From the NCBI GenBank assembly GCA_001508155.1, contig LGFI01000001.1:124001-188000 (forward strand): a DNA stretch of 64,000 bases. Direction: 5' to 3'. This stretch comes from Acetothermia bacterium 64_32 (GTDB taxonomy: Bacteria > Bipolaricaulota > Bipolaricaulia > Bipolaricaulales > Bipolaricaulaceae). Position 1 is the stretch's first letter. Each line of letters opens with the position of its first letter. The notes beneath the pieces were generated by a model. It was not told the DNA's origin. It was given only the letters and a program-made list of their open reading frames with translations, and ran no database searches. The position numbers were made by a program, and so were the translations under genes. Positions 41,618-49,218 of this stretch are shown one piece after another.

Positions 41618-41667
41618 GCCTATTGGTGGTTTTACGGAGACACCTAGCAGCTCGGCCACCAATAGGC
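41618..41667 (-). promoter_or_regulatory. Expression-platform hairpin before subunit gene 1
   Basis: Arms GCCTATTGGTGG (41656-41667 on the minus strand) and CCACCAATAGGC (41618-41629) are perfectly complementary over 12 bp with a 26 nt loop. The AGGAGGT ribosome site (41611-41617) begins directly after the stem. It lies 3' of the riboswitch aptamer, where an expression platform is expected. Confidence 0.65.
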
Positions 41668-41673
41668 TGCAAA

Positions 41674-41751
41674 GCTACGGCAGCCCGGCCGTCTCAGGGA
41701 GACCCGTGGCTTTGCGCCCCCACGTCGCCGTGGGTTTGCCCTTTTCGTAGC
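41674..41751 (-). promoter_or_regulatory. Cyclic-di-GMP-I (GEMM-I) riboswitch, copy B
   Basis: Read on the minus strand: AAAAGGGCAAACC, a P2 stem CCCACG-GCGA-CGTGGG with a GNRA loop, GGCGCAAAGCC, a P3 hairpin GTCTC-CCT-GAGAC and CGGGCTGCCG. P1 closes as GCTACG (41746-41751) with CGTAGC (41674-41679). The bases I align with G20, A47 and C92 of the Vibrio Vc2 aptamer are all kept. A 63 nt block (41678-41740) is identical to copy C. Confidence 0.85.
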
Positions 41752-41807
41752 GCAGCCCGTAGGTCCGCAGCTTTGCGCCCCGCCCTTTCGGACGGTTTGC
41801 CCTTCAG
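41752..41807 (-). promoter_or_regulatory. GEMM-I-like copy A, compact or degenerate
   Basis: Immediately upstream of copy B in the same leader: AAGGGCAAACC, P2 stem closed by a GAAA loop (ACCGTCC-GAAA-GGGCGG), GGCGCAAAGC and GGGCTGCGC. The core motifs are conserved but the P3 hairpin is about 10 nt shorter and no good P1 is visible, because the CTACG that would close it is used by copy B. It may be vestigial or a partner in a tandem switch. Confidence 0.65.
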
Positions 41808-41874
41808 TGCCCCGAAGTGAGGATTCCTCCCTTGGGGACCCTTCCACCCTCTTCACCTGTCAAGGACCGCGATC

Positions 41875-41889
41875 CTTATATGCCACAAA
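41875..41889 (-). promoter_or_regulatory. Possible promoter element of the riboswitch leader
   Basis: A TATAAG -10-like box (41875-41880, minus strand) overlaps TTTGTGGCATA (41879-41889), an 11 nt sequence that recurs at 42533-42543 upstream of the single riboswitch. No good -35 is seen. Both copies sit 25-70 nt before a riboswitch. Confidence 0.35.
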
Positions 41890-41914
41890 TCGGCCACACT
41901 TAGACACAACTTCT

Positions 41915-42424
41915 TTAGTCTGCGATTACAGTGTAAAGAAGTGTTACCTGATAGTCACCAGGGGGCAGGGGTTGGGTGGGGATGGTGACCCGGTAGTCCA
42001 CGGGGAGGGTGTGTGTCCCCCGGCCGCCCCGGGTCAGGGGCTGGGGGGTCTGGGAAAGGCGGATGAACCGGCCGTTGACCCCCGCCTCCAGGGCCTCCAG
42101 GGGCCAGGTGAACCCCCCGTCAAAGCTCCGGCCCAAGTCCGGCCCCAGGGCCTGGGCGTACACCGTCCAGGAGGTGTTGCTGAGCACGGTCAGCCTGACG
42201 GCATCCTGGATGACGATAAACCCCCGCTGATAGTCGGCCGGGCTCGGATCGGGGATCGAGGTGGTGGCCACCACCGACCCCTGCCCAGATTGACCCGCCA
42301 AGGAGATGACGGCAAAGGGGAGTATCGTCCACCGGACGGTGACCGTGGCGCTCGTCTGGGCAGCCAGGAGGGCTTGCCCAGCCAAAAGGCCGACGATGGC
42401 CGCACTCACCAAGAACTTTTTCAT
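41915..42424 (-). CDS. Secreted pilin/adhesin-subunit-like protein 2 (riboswitch controlled)
   Basis: A 169-residue protein with a signal peptide (FLVSAAIVGLLAGQALLAAQ), an N-terminal alternating hydrophobic strand SATVTVRWTILPFAVISLAG, RLTVLSNTSWTVYAQALG and a C-terminal PLPPGDYQVTLLYTVIAD strand. It shares the T-N/S-W-(S/T) and GDYxVTxxYT patterns with protein 1, so they are probably distant paralogues of a donor-strand-type subunit family. AAGGA lies six nt before the ATG and inside the P1 stem of riboswitch copy C. Confidence 0.7.
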   Translation of the reverse strand: MKKFLVSAAIVGLLAGQALLAAQTSATVTVRWTILPFAVISLAGQSGQGSVVATTSIPDPSPADYQRGFIVIQDAVRLTVLSNTSWTVYAQALGPDLGRSFDGGFTWPLEALEAGVNGRFIRLSQTPQPLTRGGRGTHTLPVDYRVTIPTQPLPPGDYQVTLLYTVIAD

Positions 42425-42427
42425 CTT

Positions 42428-42511
42428 GCGTCCTTCGGCAGCCCGGCCGTCTCAGGGAGACCCGTGGCTTTGCGCCCCCACGTCGCCGTGGGTTTGCCTT
42501 TTTCGGGACGC
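42428..42511 (-). promoter_or_regulatory. Cyclic-di-GMP-I (GEMM-I) riboswitch, copy C, overlapping the ribosome site
   Basis: The core (42436-42498) is identical to copy B over 63 nt. One change follows: the first G of GGGCAAACC is A (AAGGCAAACC). P1 forms between GCGTCC (42506-42511) and GGACGC (42428-42433). The 3' strand of P1 contains part of the AAGGA Shine-Dalgarno (42431-42435), so aptamer closure should directly hide the ribosome site of the downstream gene. Confidence 0.85.
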
Positions 42512-42561
42512 TCTCGCGGCCCGCAATGGGGTTATGCCACAAAAACCGACCCGTCAGACAC

Positions 42562-45426
42562 CTAAGGGGCGACCTCAAGCTCAAGCCTTAGGGTGTCGGT
42601 CTGGCCGCTGTCGTCGGTCACCGTGAGGGAGACCTGATAGGTCCCGGGGGTGGGGAATGTCCAGCGGATGATGGGGCCCTGGGCATCCGGACGTCCGTCC
42701 CCGTCGAAGTCCCAAGCGTAGGCCACGATCTGGCCGTCGAAGTCCACCGAACCGGTCCCGTCGAACTCCACCTCCTCCCCGGCCCGGGGCCTCTCCGGGC
42801 TCCAGACGAAGTCGGCAAACGGGGGCTGATAGGTGATGACCACCGGCTTGGGGGGCCGGTAGGCCCCGAATGCCACCGTCAGGGGCCCGTCCGGGGCCAC
42901 CGCAAGCTCCACCTCCCTCGGGGTGGTGAGCTCGTACCGCTCGGGCAACGTGCCCACCGCCAGCCGCACGGCATAGGTGCCTGGGGGGAGGAGGGTGAAG
43001 AGGAACCCCCCCGAGGCATCCGTCCTCATCCGGTCAATGACCTCCCCCTGGCGGATCAGCTCCACCACCGCCCCCGCCAGGCCCGGCTCCCCCGCCGACC
43101 GCTTCCCGTCCTGGTCCAGGTCTTCAAACACCACCCCCCGGACCTCCCCCAGCCGGATACAGGGGATGAAGACCACCGTCCTGCGGGCCACCTCCACCTC
43201 CAGGGGGATGGGGAGCTCCACCTGGGGTTGCGTTCCCAGCGGCAGTCCTTCCAGGGAGAGGGTGTATTCCCCGGGGTCCAGGGGGGGGAAGAGGAACTCC
43301 CCTTTTTCGTTTGTGGCCACCTGGGCCCTGTCGGCCGCCACCACCACCCCCGGCACCCCTTCCTCCCCTTCGTCTAAAGTCCCGTTCCCGTTCCGATCTT
43401 CAAAGACGAAGCCGGCGATCCAGCCCCGCACCGGGAGGAAGGGGGGCAGCCAGGAGAAGGTGTAGCTGAAGCCCACCCCCAGCTCAAGGCCCGACACATC
43501 CCCCCCGCCGTCCCAGGCCAGGTCAGCGGAGAGCCTCCAGGCGGGCCCCTCCCCGGTGGCCCAGTCCACCTCCAGGGTGACTCCCCCTCCGGTCCTTGCG
43601 TGCCGCCATTCCAAGCCGAACCGGGGGGGAGGGCCGACCGTCCCCAAGGAGAGCTCCACCCCCCCGGAGGTGGCATCCGGGGAGCCGTCGAAAGCCCTCT
43701 GCTCAAGGCTTGCCGAGAGGTACCACCGGTCCAGCCAGACGGTCCACCGTTCCTGATAGGCGGTGGTGACAACCCCAAGGACGAGGTCCTCGTCGAGCTC
43801 GCGGTCGACCTGAAAGAGGAAGGCCGCCGAGCCAGCGGTCCCGGAGAAGCCCAGGCCCAGCCGGTGGGCCCGCTGATCCAGGGAGGGTTCCGGGGTCGCC
43901 TGGCGTTCCCTGGCCACCTCGAAGTCCAAAAACAGGCTCACCGGCTGCAGGCCTAGGTCCCAGTCCAAAGAAGAGGAGAGCTCTGAGGTGACCACGGGGA
44001 TCAGGGAGGGGGTGCGGCGAACGTTGTCCCGGAAGTGGCGGATGGAGTAGCGGAAGGAAAGGCGCTGGGCCCCGATCCTGCCGGAGAGGGTGAGGCCCTC
44101 CCGGTCGGGCCACGAGGTGGGGAAGGCTGGCCCCACGGAGTAGGCATCGAACTGGAACCTGAACAGGGCGGGCCGCTCGGCCACCACGGTGGCCAGTACG
44201 GCGGAGTCCCAACCAGGGCCCTGATGGCTGATCCCCCCCTCCAGGCGGAGCCGGAGCCCCTCCACCGGCCCCCAGCCCCCGAAGAGGGAGCCAGCCCAGC
44301 CCTCTCCATACCTCCCCACAAACGCCATGCCCACCTCCCCCTCCCCCGACCTGAAACTCACCTTTCCACCTGTTTGGAGTGATTTTTCTTCTTTCCCTGA
44401 AGCGAATGCGATCTCCATGCCCCAGGGATGATCGATCTTCGTCCCCAGCCCGTGGGTATCCACGCTGAGGAGTGGGGTGAGGGAGAGGTTGAGGTCGGCC
44501 CCGAAGGCCTTGACCCCGTCTTTGGCGTAGGTGAGGGACCAGCCTTCCAGCTCCGGCCAACCTTGGGCGTTGGGGGCGGTCAAGGTGGTGGCCAGGTACA
44601 GGCTCCCCCCAAGCACGGTGCCCAGGGCCGCAAGGTCGAAGGTGGCCCCCCAATCCAGCCCCATGAGGTCCATTTCAAGCTGCATCCCGGCCTTGGTCCG
44701 CAGCTCGGCCAGGTGTGTCCCTGAGACGAGCTCCGGGGTGGGGGGGAGGACCCGGGTGAACAGGCTGGTGGAGGCCTCCGCCCCAGGGCTCACGGTGGAG
44801 CGGATGCTGAAGGTCAAAAGATCCCGGCCCGGGGGGGCGTCCGCCGGCACCTTGAGGCTGACCTCCACCTCGGCCCGCTCCCCCGGGGCCAGGGAGAGCT
44901 GCCGCGGCTCCCAGGTGACCGACCAGCCGTGGGCCGAGGCCGCCTCGGCCACCACCCGGTCCACCACGTTCCCCCGGTTGATCACCGAAAAAAGGTACGA
45001 CACCTGCTCCCCCGGTAGGACGGCCTCCCCCTGGGGGGCCAGCACCTCCAGGGCCGCCAGGGAGGCCACCTGTACCTGGGCGGCTGCCTGGACCTCACCC
45101 CCCTCCCAGCGCACCCGCAGGTAAAGGGCATATTCCCCCGCCGGCGCATCCCCCGGCACCACCGCCGTCAGGAAGATCACCTCCTCCTCCCCAGCGGGGA
45201 GCAAGAGGCCCCGGGGCAGGCTGACCAGGGCCCAGCCGGCCGGCAGGGCCGCCTCCAGGGCCACCTCGACAGAAGAGGCAGAGGTGTTCACAAGCGAGAA
45301 CACATGCGTAACCAGGTCTCCCGGCTCGACGGCCTTCGGCGAGGAAAGCACGGATAGGCTCACCTCCTGGGCGGCCCCGCCCAGGGTCACCAGCCACAAA
45401 AGCGCACCCAAGAGAAGTCGCGGCAT
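42562..45426 (-). CDS. Large surface/outer-membrane protein, usher-like beta-barrel with SdrB-like and PKD domains
   Basis: About 954 residues. Signal peptide RLLLGALLWLVTLGGAAQ; two NEW3-like domains (about 20-110 and 120-215, ELxxPAGWxVxxxP patterns); a long region (about 220-690) of alternating strands such as LSGRIGAQRLSFRYSIRHF and FGLEWRHARTGGG that looks like an outer-membrane barrel. Two SdrD-B/Cna-B-like domains follow with EDRNGNGTLDEGEEGVPGV and EDLDQDGKRSAGEPGL, then a PKD domain (FDGTGSVDFDGQIVAYAWDFDGDG). ATG at 45426 after GAAGG. I infer an usher or fibre-anchor role from the chaperone gene upstream and subunit genes downstream. Confidence 0.7.
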   Translation of the reverse strand: MPRLLLGALLWLVTLGGAAQEVSLSVLSSPKAVEPGDLVTHVFSLVNTSASSVEVALEAALPAGWALVSLPRGLLLPAGEEEVIFLTAVVPGDAPAGEYALYLRVRWEGGEVQAAAQVQVASLAALEVLAPQGEAVLPGEQVSYLFSVINRGNVVDRVVAEAASAHGWSVTWEPRQLSLAPGERAEVEVSLKVPADAPPGRDLLTFSIRSTVSPGAEASTSLFTRVLPPTPELVSGTHLAELRTKAGMQLEMDLMGLDWGATFDLAALGTVLGGSLYLATTLTAPNAQGWPELEGWSLTYAKDGVKAFGADLNLSLTPLLSVDTHGLGTKIDHPWGMEIAFASGKEEKSLQTGGKVSFRSGEGEVGMAFVGRYGEGWAGSLFGGWGPVEGLRLRLEGGISHQGPGWDSAVLATVVAERPALFRFQFDAYSVGPAFPTSWPDREGLTLSGRIGAQRLSFRYSIRHFRDNVRRTPSLIPVVTSELSSSLDWDLGLQPVSLFLDFEVARERQATPEPSLDQRAHRLGLGFSGTAGSAAFLFQVDRELDEDLVLGVVTTAYQERWTVWLDRWYLSASLEQRAFDGSPDATSGGVELSLGTVGPPPRFGLEWRHARTGGGVTLEVDWATGEGPAWRLSADLAWDGGGDVSGLELGVGFSYTFSWLPPFLPVRGWIAGFVFEDRNGNGTLDEGEEGVPGVVVAADRAQVATNEKGEFLFPPLDPGEYTLSLEGLPLGTQPQVELPIPLEVEVARRTVVFIPCIRLGEVRGVVFEDLDQDGKRSAGEPGLAGAVVELIRQGEVIDRMRTDASGGFLFTLLPPGTYAVRLAVGTLPERYELTTPREVELAVAPDGPLTVAFGAYRPPKPVVITYQPPFADFVWSPERPRAGEEVEFDGTGSVDFDGQIVAYAWDFDGDGRPDAQGPIIRWTFPTPGTYQVSLTVTDDSGQTDTLRLELEVAP

Positions 45427-45511
45427 CCGGCCTTCAAGGTAGGGCAAACCGCAACAGGGGAAAAGCTATGATGTAACCCGGATAACGGACACCTGGCACC
45501 CGGGATGGGGG

Positions 45512-46285
45512 CTAGCGGACGCGCAGCCCGGCCACCCCTGCCACCACCACGTCCCCCCCGTAGTCCAACATGGCCTGGACCTGGTAGATCCCCGGGGAAA
45601 GGGCAGGAAGCTCGACCTGGAAGACCCTTTCTGCTCCGGGCAACACGGGGGTGGGCTCCAGGGCGGCCTTAAGGACGATGTCCCCCTTTCTATCCACCAC
45701 CTGCACCGTGCCCTCAACCCACTGGTTTACGTTTCCGGTGTTCTGGTACTCGATCGTGACGGTTACCTTCTCGGGGGAGGCCTCGGCCTCCACCCGCCGG
45801 ACCTCCCCGGCCGGCCGTTCGGTTCCGGCCACGGTGGCGTAAACCTTGACCCCAAACCTTTCCACCGCCATCACCACGGTGCCCTCCACCTCCACCGGGC
45901 GGGGTTCCCCCTGCACGAAGATCATCCCCCAATAGGTGCCCCTCACTGTGGGGGAGGCGGGCACGGCCAAGGTGGCGGTGACCTCGGCGGTCTCCCCCGG
46001 GCCGAGCACGATGCGCTCCGGTTGGAAGGTGAGCCACCCGCATAGGCTGCGGTCCAGGGTCCCCGGGGGGTAGTAACGGTGTTCCCCGCTGGGCAGGCGA
46101 TCCCAATCCCCGAGGTAGAGGGTGATGGCTTGGGGGGCCTGGGCATCGTTGCCTACCCGGAAGGAAAGGGTATACGTCTCCCCTTGGTCCACCAAGAGGT
46201 CGAATTCTATTTGGGTTATCTGGATGGCTTGGGAGAGGCTCCCCAGGGCCGTGATCGCGATCGCCGCCAAGAGCCATCCTTTCAT
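45512..46285 (-). CDS. PapD-like periplasmic chaperone/DUF916-like protein
   Basis: A 257-residue protein: signal peptide, then an immunoglobulin-like domain with YTLSFRVGNDAQAPQAITLYLGDW, LDRSLCGWLTFQPERIVLGPGETAEVTATLAVPA and GTYWGMIFVQGE. The order of YPPGTL, SL.GWL, P.R..L.PGE and P.....GTY is that of fimbrial chaperones of the COG3121 type. A second beta-sandwich follows (about 150-257). It is the first gene of the locus and may guide subunits to the barrel protein. A general surface-protein role is the alternative. Confidence 0.68.
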   Translation of the reverse strand: MKGWLLAAIAITALGSLSQAIQITQIEFDLLVDQGETYTLSFRVGNDAQAPQAITLYLGDWDRLPSGEHRYYPPGTLDRSLCGWLTFQPERIVLGPGETAEVTATLAVPASPTVRGTYWGMIFVQGEPRPVEVEGTVVMAVERFGVKVYATVAGTERPAGEVRRVEAEASPEKVTVTIEYQNTGNVNQWVEGTVQVVDRKGDIVLKAALEPTPVLPGAERVFQVELPALSPGIYQVQAMLDYGGDVVVAGVAGLRVR

Positions 46286-46364
46286 GTCGGTGGGGATTTT
46301 AGCGGATCGGGCGTGGGGGTGCTATTGGCGGCGGGGAAGCGCGGCTAGGGATATCATTTGGCCT

Positions 46365-47537
46365 ATGGTGGATCCGATTCGGCTGGCCCAGGGATTGGTG
46401 AGGTTTTCTAGTGTCTCCGGGGAGGAGGGGGCGGCAGCTGACTTCCTCCTGCGGGCGTTGAGGACCATCTGTGATGTGGAGCTCGGCCCAGGGGGGGCGG
46501 TGGTAGGGGCCCTGGAGCGGGGCCGGGGTCCCAGGCTCCTTTTGACCGGGCACCTGGACACCGTGCCCCCCGGGGACGAGGCCGCCTGGAGCGTGCCCCC
46601 GTTCTCCGGGGAGGTGAGGGAGGGGAGGCTCTACGGCCGGGGGGCGGTGGACATGAAGGGGGCCATCGCCGCCCAGGTGGCCGGGGCCGCCCAGGCCCTT
46701 CCCGAGATCCAGGGGACGCTCCTTTTCGCCTATGTCACCCACGAGGAGACGGCCGAGGGGGTGGTGCTGGGGAAGGTTTTGGACCGGCTTCCCCGGCCGG
46801 ACCTGGTTGTCCTGGGGGAGCCCACGGACCTGCGCCTTGCGATCGGCCATCGGGGCCGGGCCATTCTAAAAGTCGAGGCCCACGGCAGGACCGCCCATGC
46901 CTCCATGCCGGAGCTGGGGGACAACGCCATCCAGAGGATGATGGCCGCCCTGCCCAGGATCCTGGCGCTTCCCCTCCCCCATGACCCCATGTTGGGCAAG
47001 GGCACGGTGACCCCGGTTTCGATTTCCACCCCCACCTCAGGCCCCATCGTGCCGGACCGGTGCAGCGTGCTCTTGGACCGGCGGCTGGTGCGGGGGGAGC
47101 GGCCGGACTCGGTCCTCTCCCTGTACAGGGAGCTCGACCTCGGGGTACGGGTGGAGATAGTGCGGGAGGAGCTCAGGGCCTACACCGGGGAGATCCTGGA
47201 GGTGGAGGGGTTCTTCCCGGCTTGGCTCATGGACCCCCAGGACGAGTGGGTGGTGCGGGCCCAGAGGGCCCTGGGGGGCGTGCCCCTCAAGGTGTGGCGG
47301 TTCTCCACCGATGGGGTGGAGTCCTGCGGCCGCCGGGGCATCCCCACGGTGGGCTACGGCCCCGGGGACGAACGCCTGGCCCACCAGCCGGACGAGTTCC
47401 TTTCGATCTCGGACCTGGAAGCCGCGGTGGAAGGCTACTGGCGCCTGCTCATTGAGCTCATGCGCCCTGAGGAAAAACATAGCCGCCCCAAGGGCACAAG
47501 GAGACGTCGGCGAGGGAAGGGGCAACGCTCTCGCTAG
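46365..47537 (+). CDS. M20-family metallopeptidase (YgeY/DapE-like)
   Basis: About 390 residues. Metal-site motifs are LLLTGHLDTVPPGD, GRLYGRGAVDMKG and YVTHEETAEG. FSTDGVESCGRRGIPTVGYGPGDERLAHQPDEFLSI near the C terminus fits the YgeY group best. The ATG at 46365 starts directly at VDPIRLAQGLVRFSSVSG. A basic tail of about 20 residues (RRRRRGKG) extends past the usual end. It could be an amidohydrolase or deacetylase. It diverges from the chaperone-like gene. Confidence 0.85.
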   Translation: MVDPIRLAQGLVRFSSVSGEEGAAADFLLRALRTICDVELGPGGAVVGALERGRGPRLLLTGHLDTVPPGDEAAWSVPPFSGEVREGRLYGRGAVDMKGAIAAQVAGAAQALPEIQGTLLFAYVTHEETAEGVVLGKVLDRLPRPDLVVLGEPTDLRLAIGHRGRAILKVEAHGRTAHASMPELGDNAIQRMMAALPRILALPLPHDPMLGKGTVTPVSISTPTSGPIVPDRCSVLLDRRLVRGERPDSVLSLYRELDLGVRVEIVREELRAYTGEILEVEGFFPAWLMDPQDEWVVRAQRALGGVPLKVWRFSTDGVESCGRRGIPTVGYGPGDERLAHQPDEFLSISDLEAAVEGYWRLLIELMRPEEKHSRPKGTRRRRRGKGQRSR

Positions 47538-47554
47538 GGTTTAACTCCCCTCGT

Positions 47555-47741
47555 TCAGCCTGCCAGGGCTGGGATGATCTCGCGCAGGAAGAAAAGTAAG
47601 TCGCTTGGGACGCGGGAGGTGATGAGGTTGCCTCGCGCACCACCTCTTCGTGCACCCAGGTGGCACCCGCGTTCGCTAGGTCGTCCTCATTTGGCTGGAG
47701 TGGTAGTGTTCGTTGCTTCCCCGGCTAGCCCCAGACGGCAC
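47555..47741 (-). pseudogene. Remnant of a PfpI/DJ-1-family gene truncated by an IS element
   Basis: The minus strand encodes NEDDLANAGATWVHEEVV and, after a one-base shift, NLITSRVPSDLLFFLREIIPALAG followed by a stop. Together they match the C-terminal third of PfpI-type proteases/glyoxalases (KDDL.NAG..WVDEEVV..GNLITSR..DLP.F). The rest of the gene is missing: the IS begins at 47742 and no N-terminal part is found on its far side. Confidence 0.75.
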
Positions 47742-48744
47742 TGGGCTTGTCTAACAAACCGCGAGGGCCGGGTTGGGGGGTGCCCGGCGTACCCAGATCA
47801 GCTTCATAAGGCATTGGATGACCACCAAGAAATACAATAAGGCGAGGAGGACCCGCACCACATAGCACAGCACAAGGATGAGAGACTCTTTCCGGGAAAC
47901 GGCCGGGATGAGGTTCCTCAGCTTCCCGTTCAGCCTCGTCTAGAGTCCCTCGAAAACACCTTCCCCAACGGCCGGTAGCCGATAGATCTCCGCACGGAAT
48001 ACTTTTCTTGCCTCTTCCCGTTGGGTGTCCTTTATTTCCCCACCGCCTTTGAGTCGAATCATGGGAATAAACTTCCCCTTGGCTCCTCTGAATACCTGGC
48101 CGGCATCGAAACCAGCGTCCGCAAGAAGCACCCCACCAGGATCAACAGCATCCAGGGCCTTGGCCCCAAGCACAGGATCAGGGGCATACCCCTCGCCCAC
48201 ACTCATCCCCACAGGAAGAAGGAGCCGGTGATCCTTAAGGTAGCGGATGGCCAGACACAACCGAGCATGGCCCCGCACCACCCTAGGGAATCTACCCCTC
48301 ATCCACTTGAGCTCCTGAGTTTTGCCCCGTTGAGGGATTCCCGTGCTATCGAGGATGAGGAGGCTTTCTTTTTCGAGAAAAGGGCGGAGCCGCTCCTTTA
48401 GAAGTTCCAGAAGTCTCAAAACCTCTTCCTCCGAAAGCTTTTTCTTCATGTACCAGTGCAGAGCCTGGAAGCTCGGACAAGGTTCGCCCGGGAATAAGTC
48501 TTGGAAGAAAGCCTCCGTCTCGCGGTAGGTCCAGTTGAAGTAGGACCGCAAAACAAGGAGGGCCAGTAGAGGTGATCCGGATAAGTGGGCGGCCTCCCCC
48601 TTCTTGGTCCCTTTGGCTTCATCTTTTCCAAGGACTTTGCCAGCTCAAGGCAAACCTCAAATGCCCGCTTAGGCCTATATACGTTCTTTCCCCTCACCAT
48701 AGCTGAAGAATAAGTACCCCAGTCTTGCTTGTTAGACAAGCCCA
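47742..48744. mobile_element. Insertion sequence with 16 bp terminal inverted repeats
   Basis: TGGGCTTGTCTAACAA (47742-47757) and its exact complement at 48729-48744 bound an element of 1003 bp. It contains one decayed DDE transposase on the minus strand. No target duplication is obvious. It has removed or displaced the N-terminal part of a PfpI-like gene. Confidence 0.8.
47751..48700 (-). pseudogene. Decayed IS4/IS5-superfamily transposase
   Basis: The N-terminal part (MVRGKNVYRPKRAFEVCLELAK.., GRPPTYPDHL) and the main part (RSYFNWTYRETEAFFQDLFPG.., LLILDSTGIPQRGK, GVLLADAGFD) are in different frames, with an indel near 48575. An in-frame TAG at about 47940 then interrupts before the C-terminal RLNGKLRNLIPAVSRKESLI segment. 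Two lesions make it non-functional unless both are bypassed. Confidence 0.8.
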
Positions 48745-48846
48745 AGAGGTCTTGACACGGCGCGCGCTTTCAGAGATGGTAAACCCCTACCCTTTGACCC
48801 CTGCCCTCCCAGCTTGATGCGCAAGCTGAAAAGGTGTATCGTTTGA

Positions 48847-49218
48847 ATGATGCCGGTTAAGAGAGTATTGCGACCCCAGGGGAACTCTACCAAGATCTCC
48901 CTTTGGATTCCAAAGAGTAAGGGTGGCACAGAGGTGATTAGGCGTCTACAGTCCTTGGCTGCCCAAAAAGGGAGATCGGTTAACTACCTGGTTGTTGAGG
49001 CAATTGTTCAATATTTGCGTGAGGAGGAGAAATCAGTGAAGGCGAATGCGCACCCTGAAATCCCAGCGGCTGAGATAGAAAGACTTGAAGGAGTGGTGCT
49101 CTTTAAACACCCTCGACTCCGAAAAGGAATAGAAGAAGCTCGTGCAGATATTGCCGCAGGACGTGTTCGGAAAGTAGATGAATTGATCGTGCAGGCTCAA
49201 AGAGAATTGAACAGTTGA
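48847..49218 (+). CDS. Ribbon-helix-helix-type antitoxin candidate
   Basis: About 123 residues. STKISLWIPKSKGGTEVIRRLQSLAAQKGRSVNYLVVEAIVQYL looks like a CopG/RHH DNA-binding segment. The C-terminal half has EEARADIAAGRVRKVDELIVQAQREL, a typical toxin-binding tail. The start could be either of two adjacent ATGs. The stop overlaps the toxin start (TTGA). The region is less GC-rich than its surroundings. Confidence 0.72.
   Translation: MMPVKRVLRPQGNSTKISLWIPKSKGGTEVIRRLQSLAAQKGRSVNYLVVEAIVQYLREEEKSVKANAHPEIPAAEIERLEGVVLFKHPRLRKGIEEARADIAAGRVRKVDELIVQAQRELNS

Noticed and set aside
41623-41820. Short plus-strand frame across the riboswitch region
   Set aside because: The same bases form conserved RNA structure on the minus strand; the frame has no ribosome site.
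41881-41900. Sigma-54 promoter (TGG..GC with 10 bp spacing) before the tandem riboswitch
   Set aside because: Only the GG and GC pairs fit well; most of the intervening consensus is absent and no enhancer-binding regulator is nearby.
42428-42511. Copy C as a cGAMP-selective GEMM variant because of a G to A change
   Set aside because: By my alignment to Vc2 the specificity base is the G just before CAAACC, which is unchanged; the substituted base is two positions earlier.
45448-45475. GGGCAAACC on the plus strand upstream of the barrel gene, as a further riboswitch
   Set aside because: No CGCAAAGC partner motif or P2 hairpin follows, and it is on the wrong strand for the locus.
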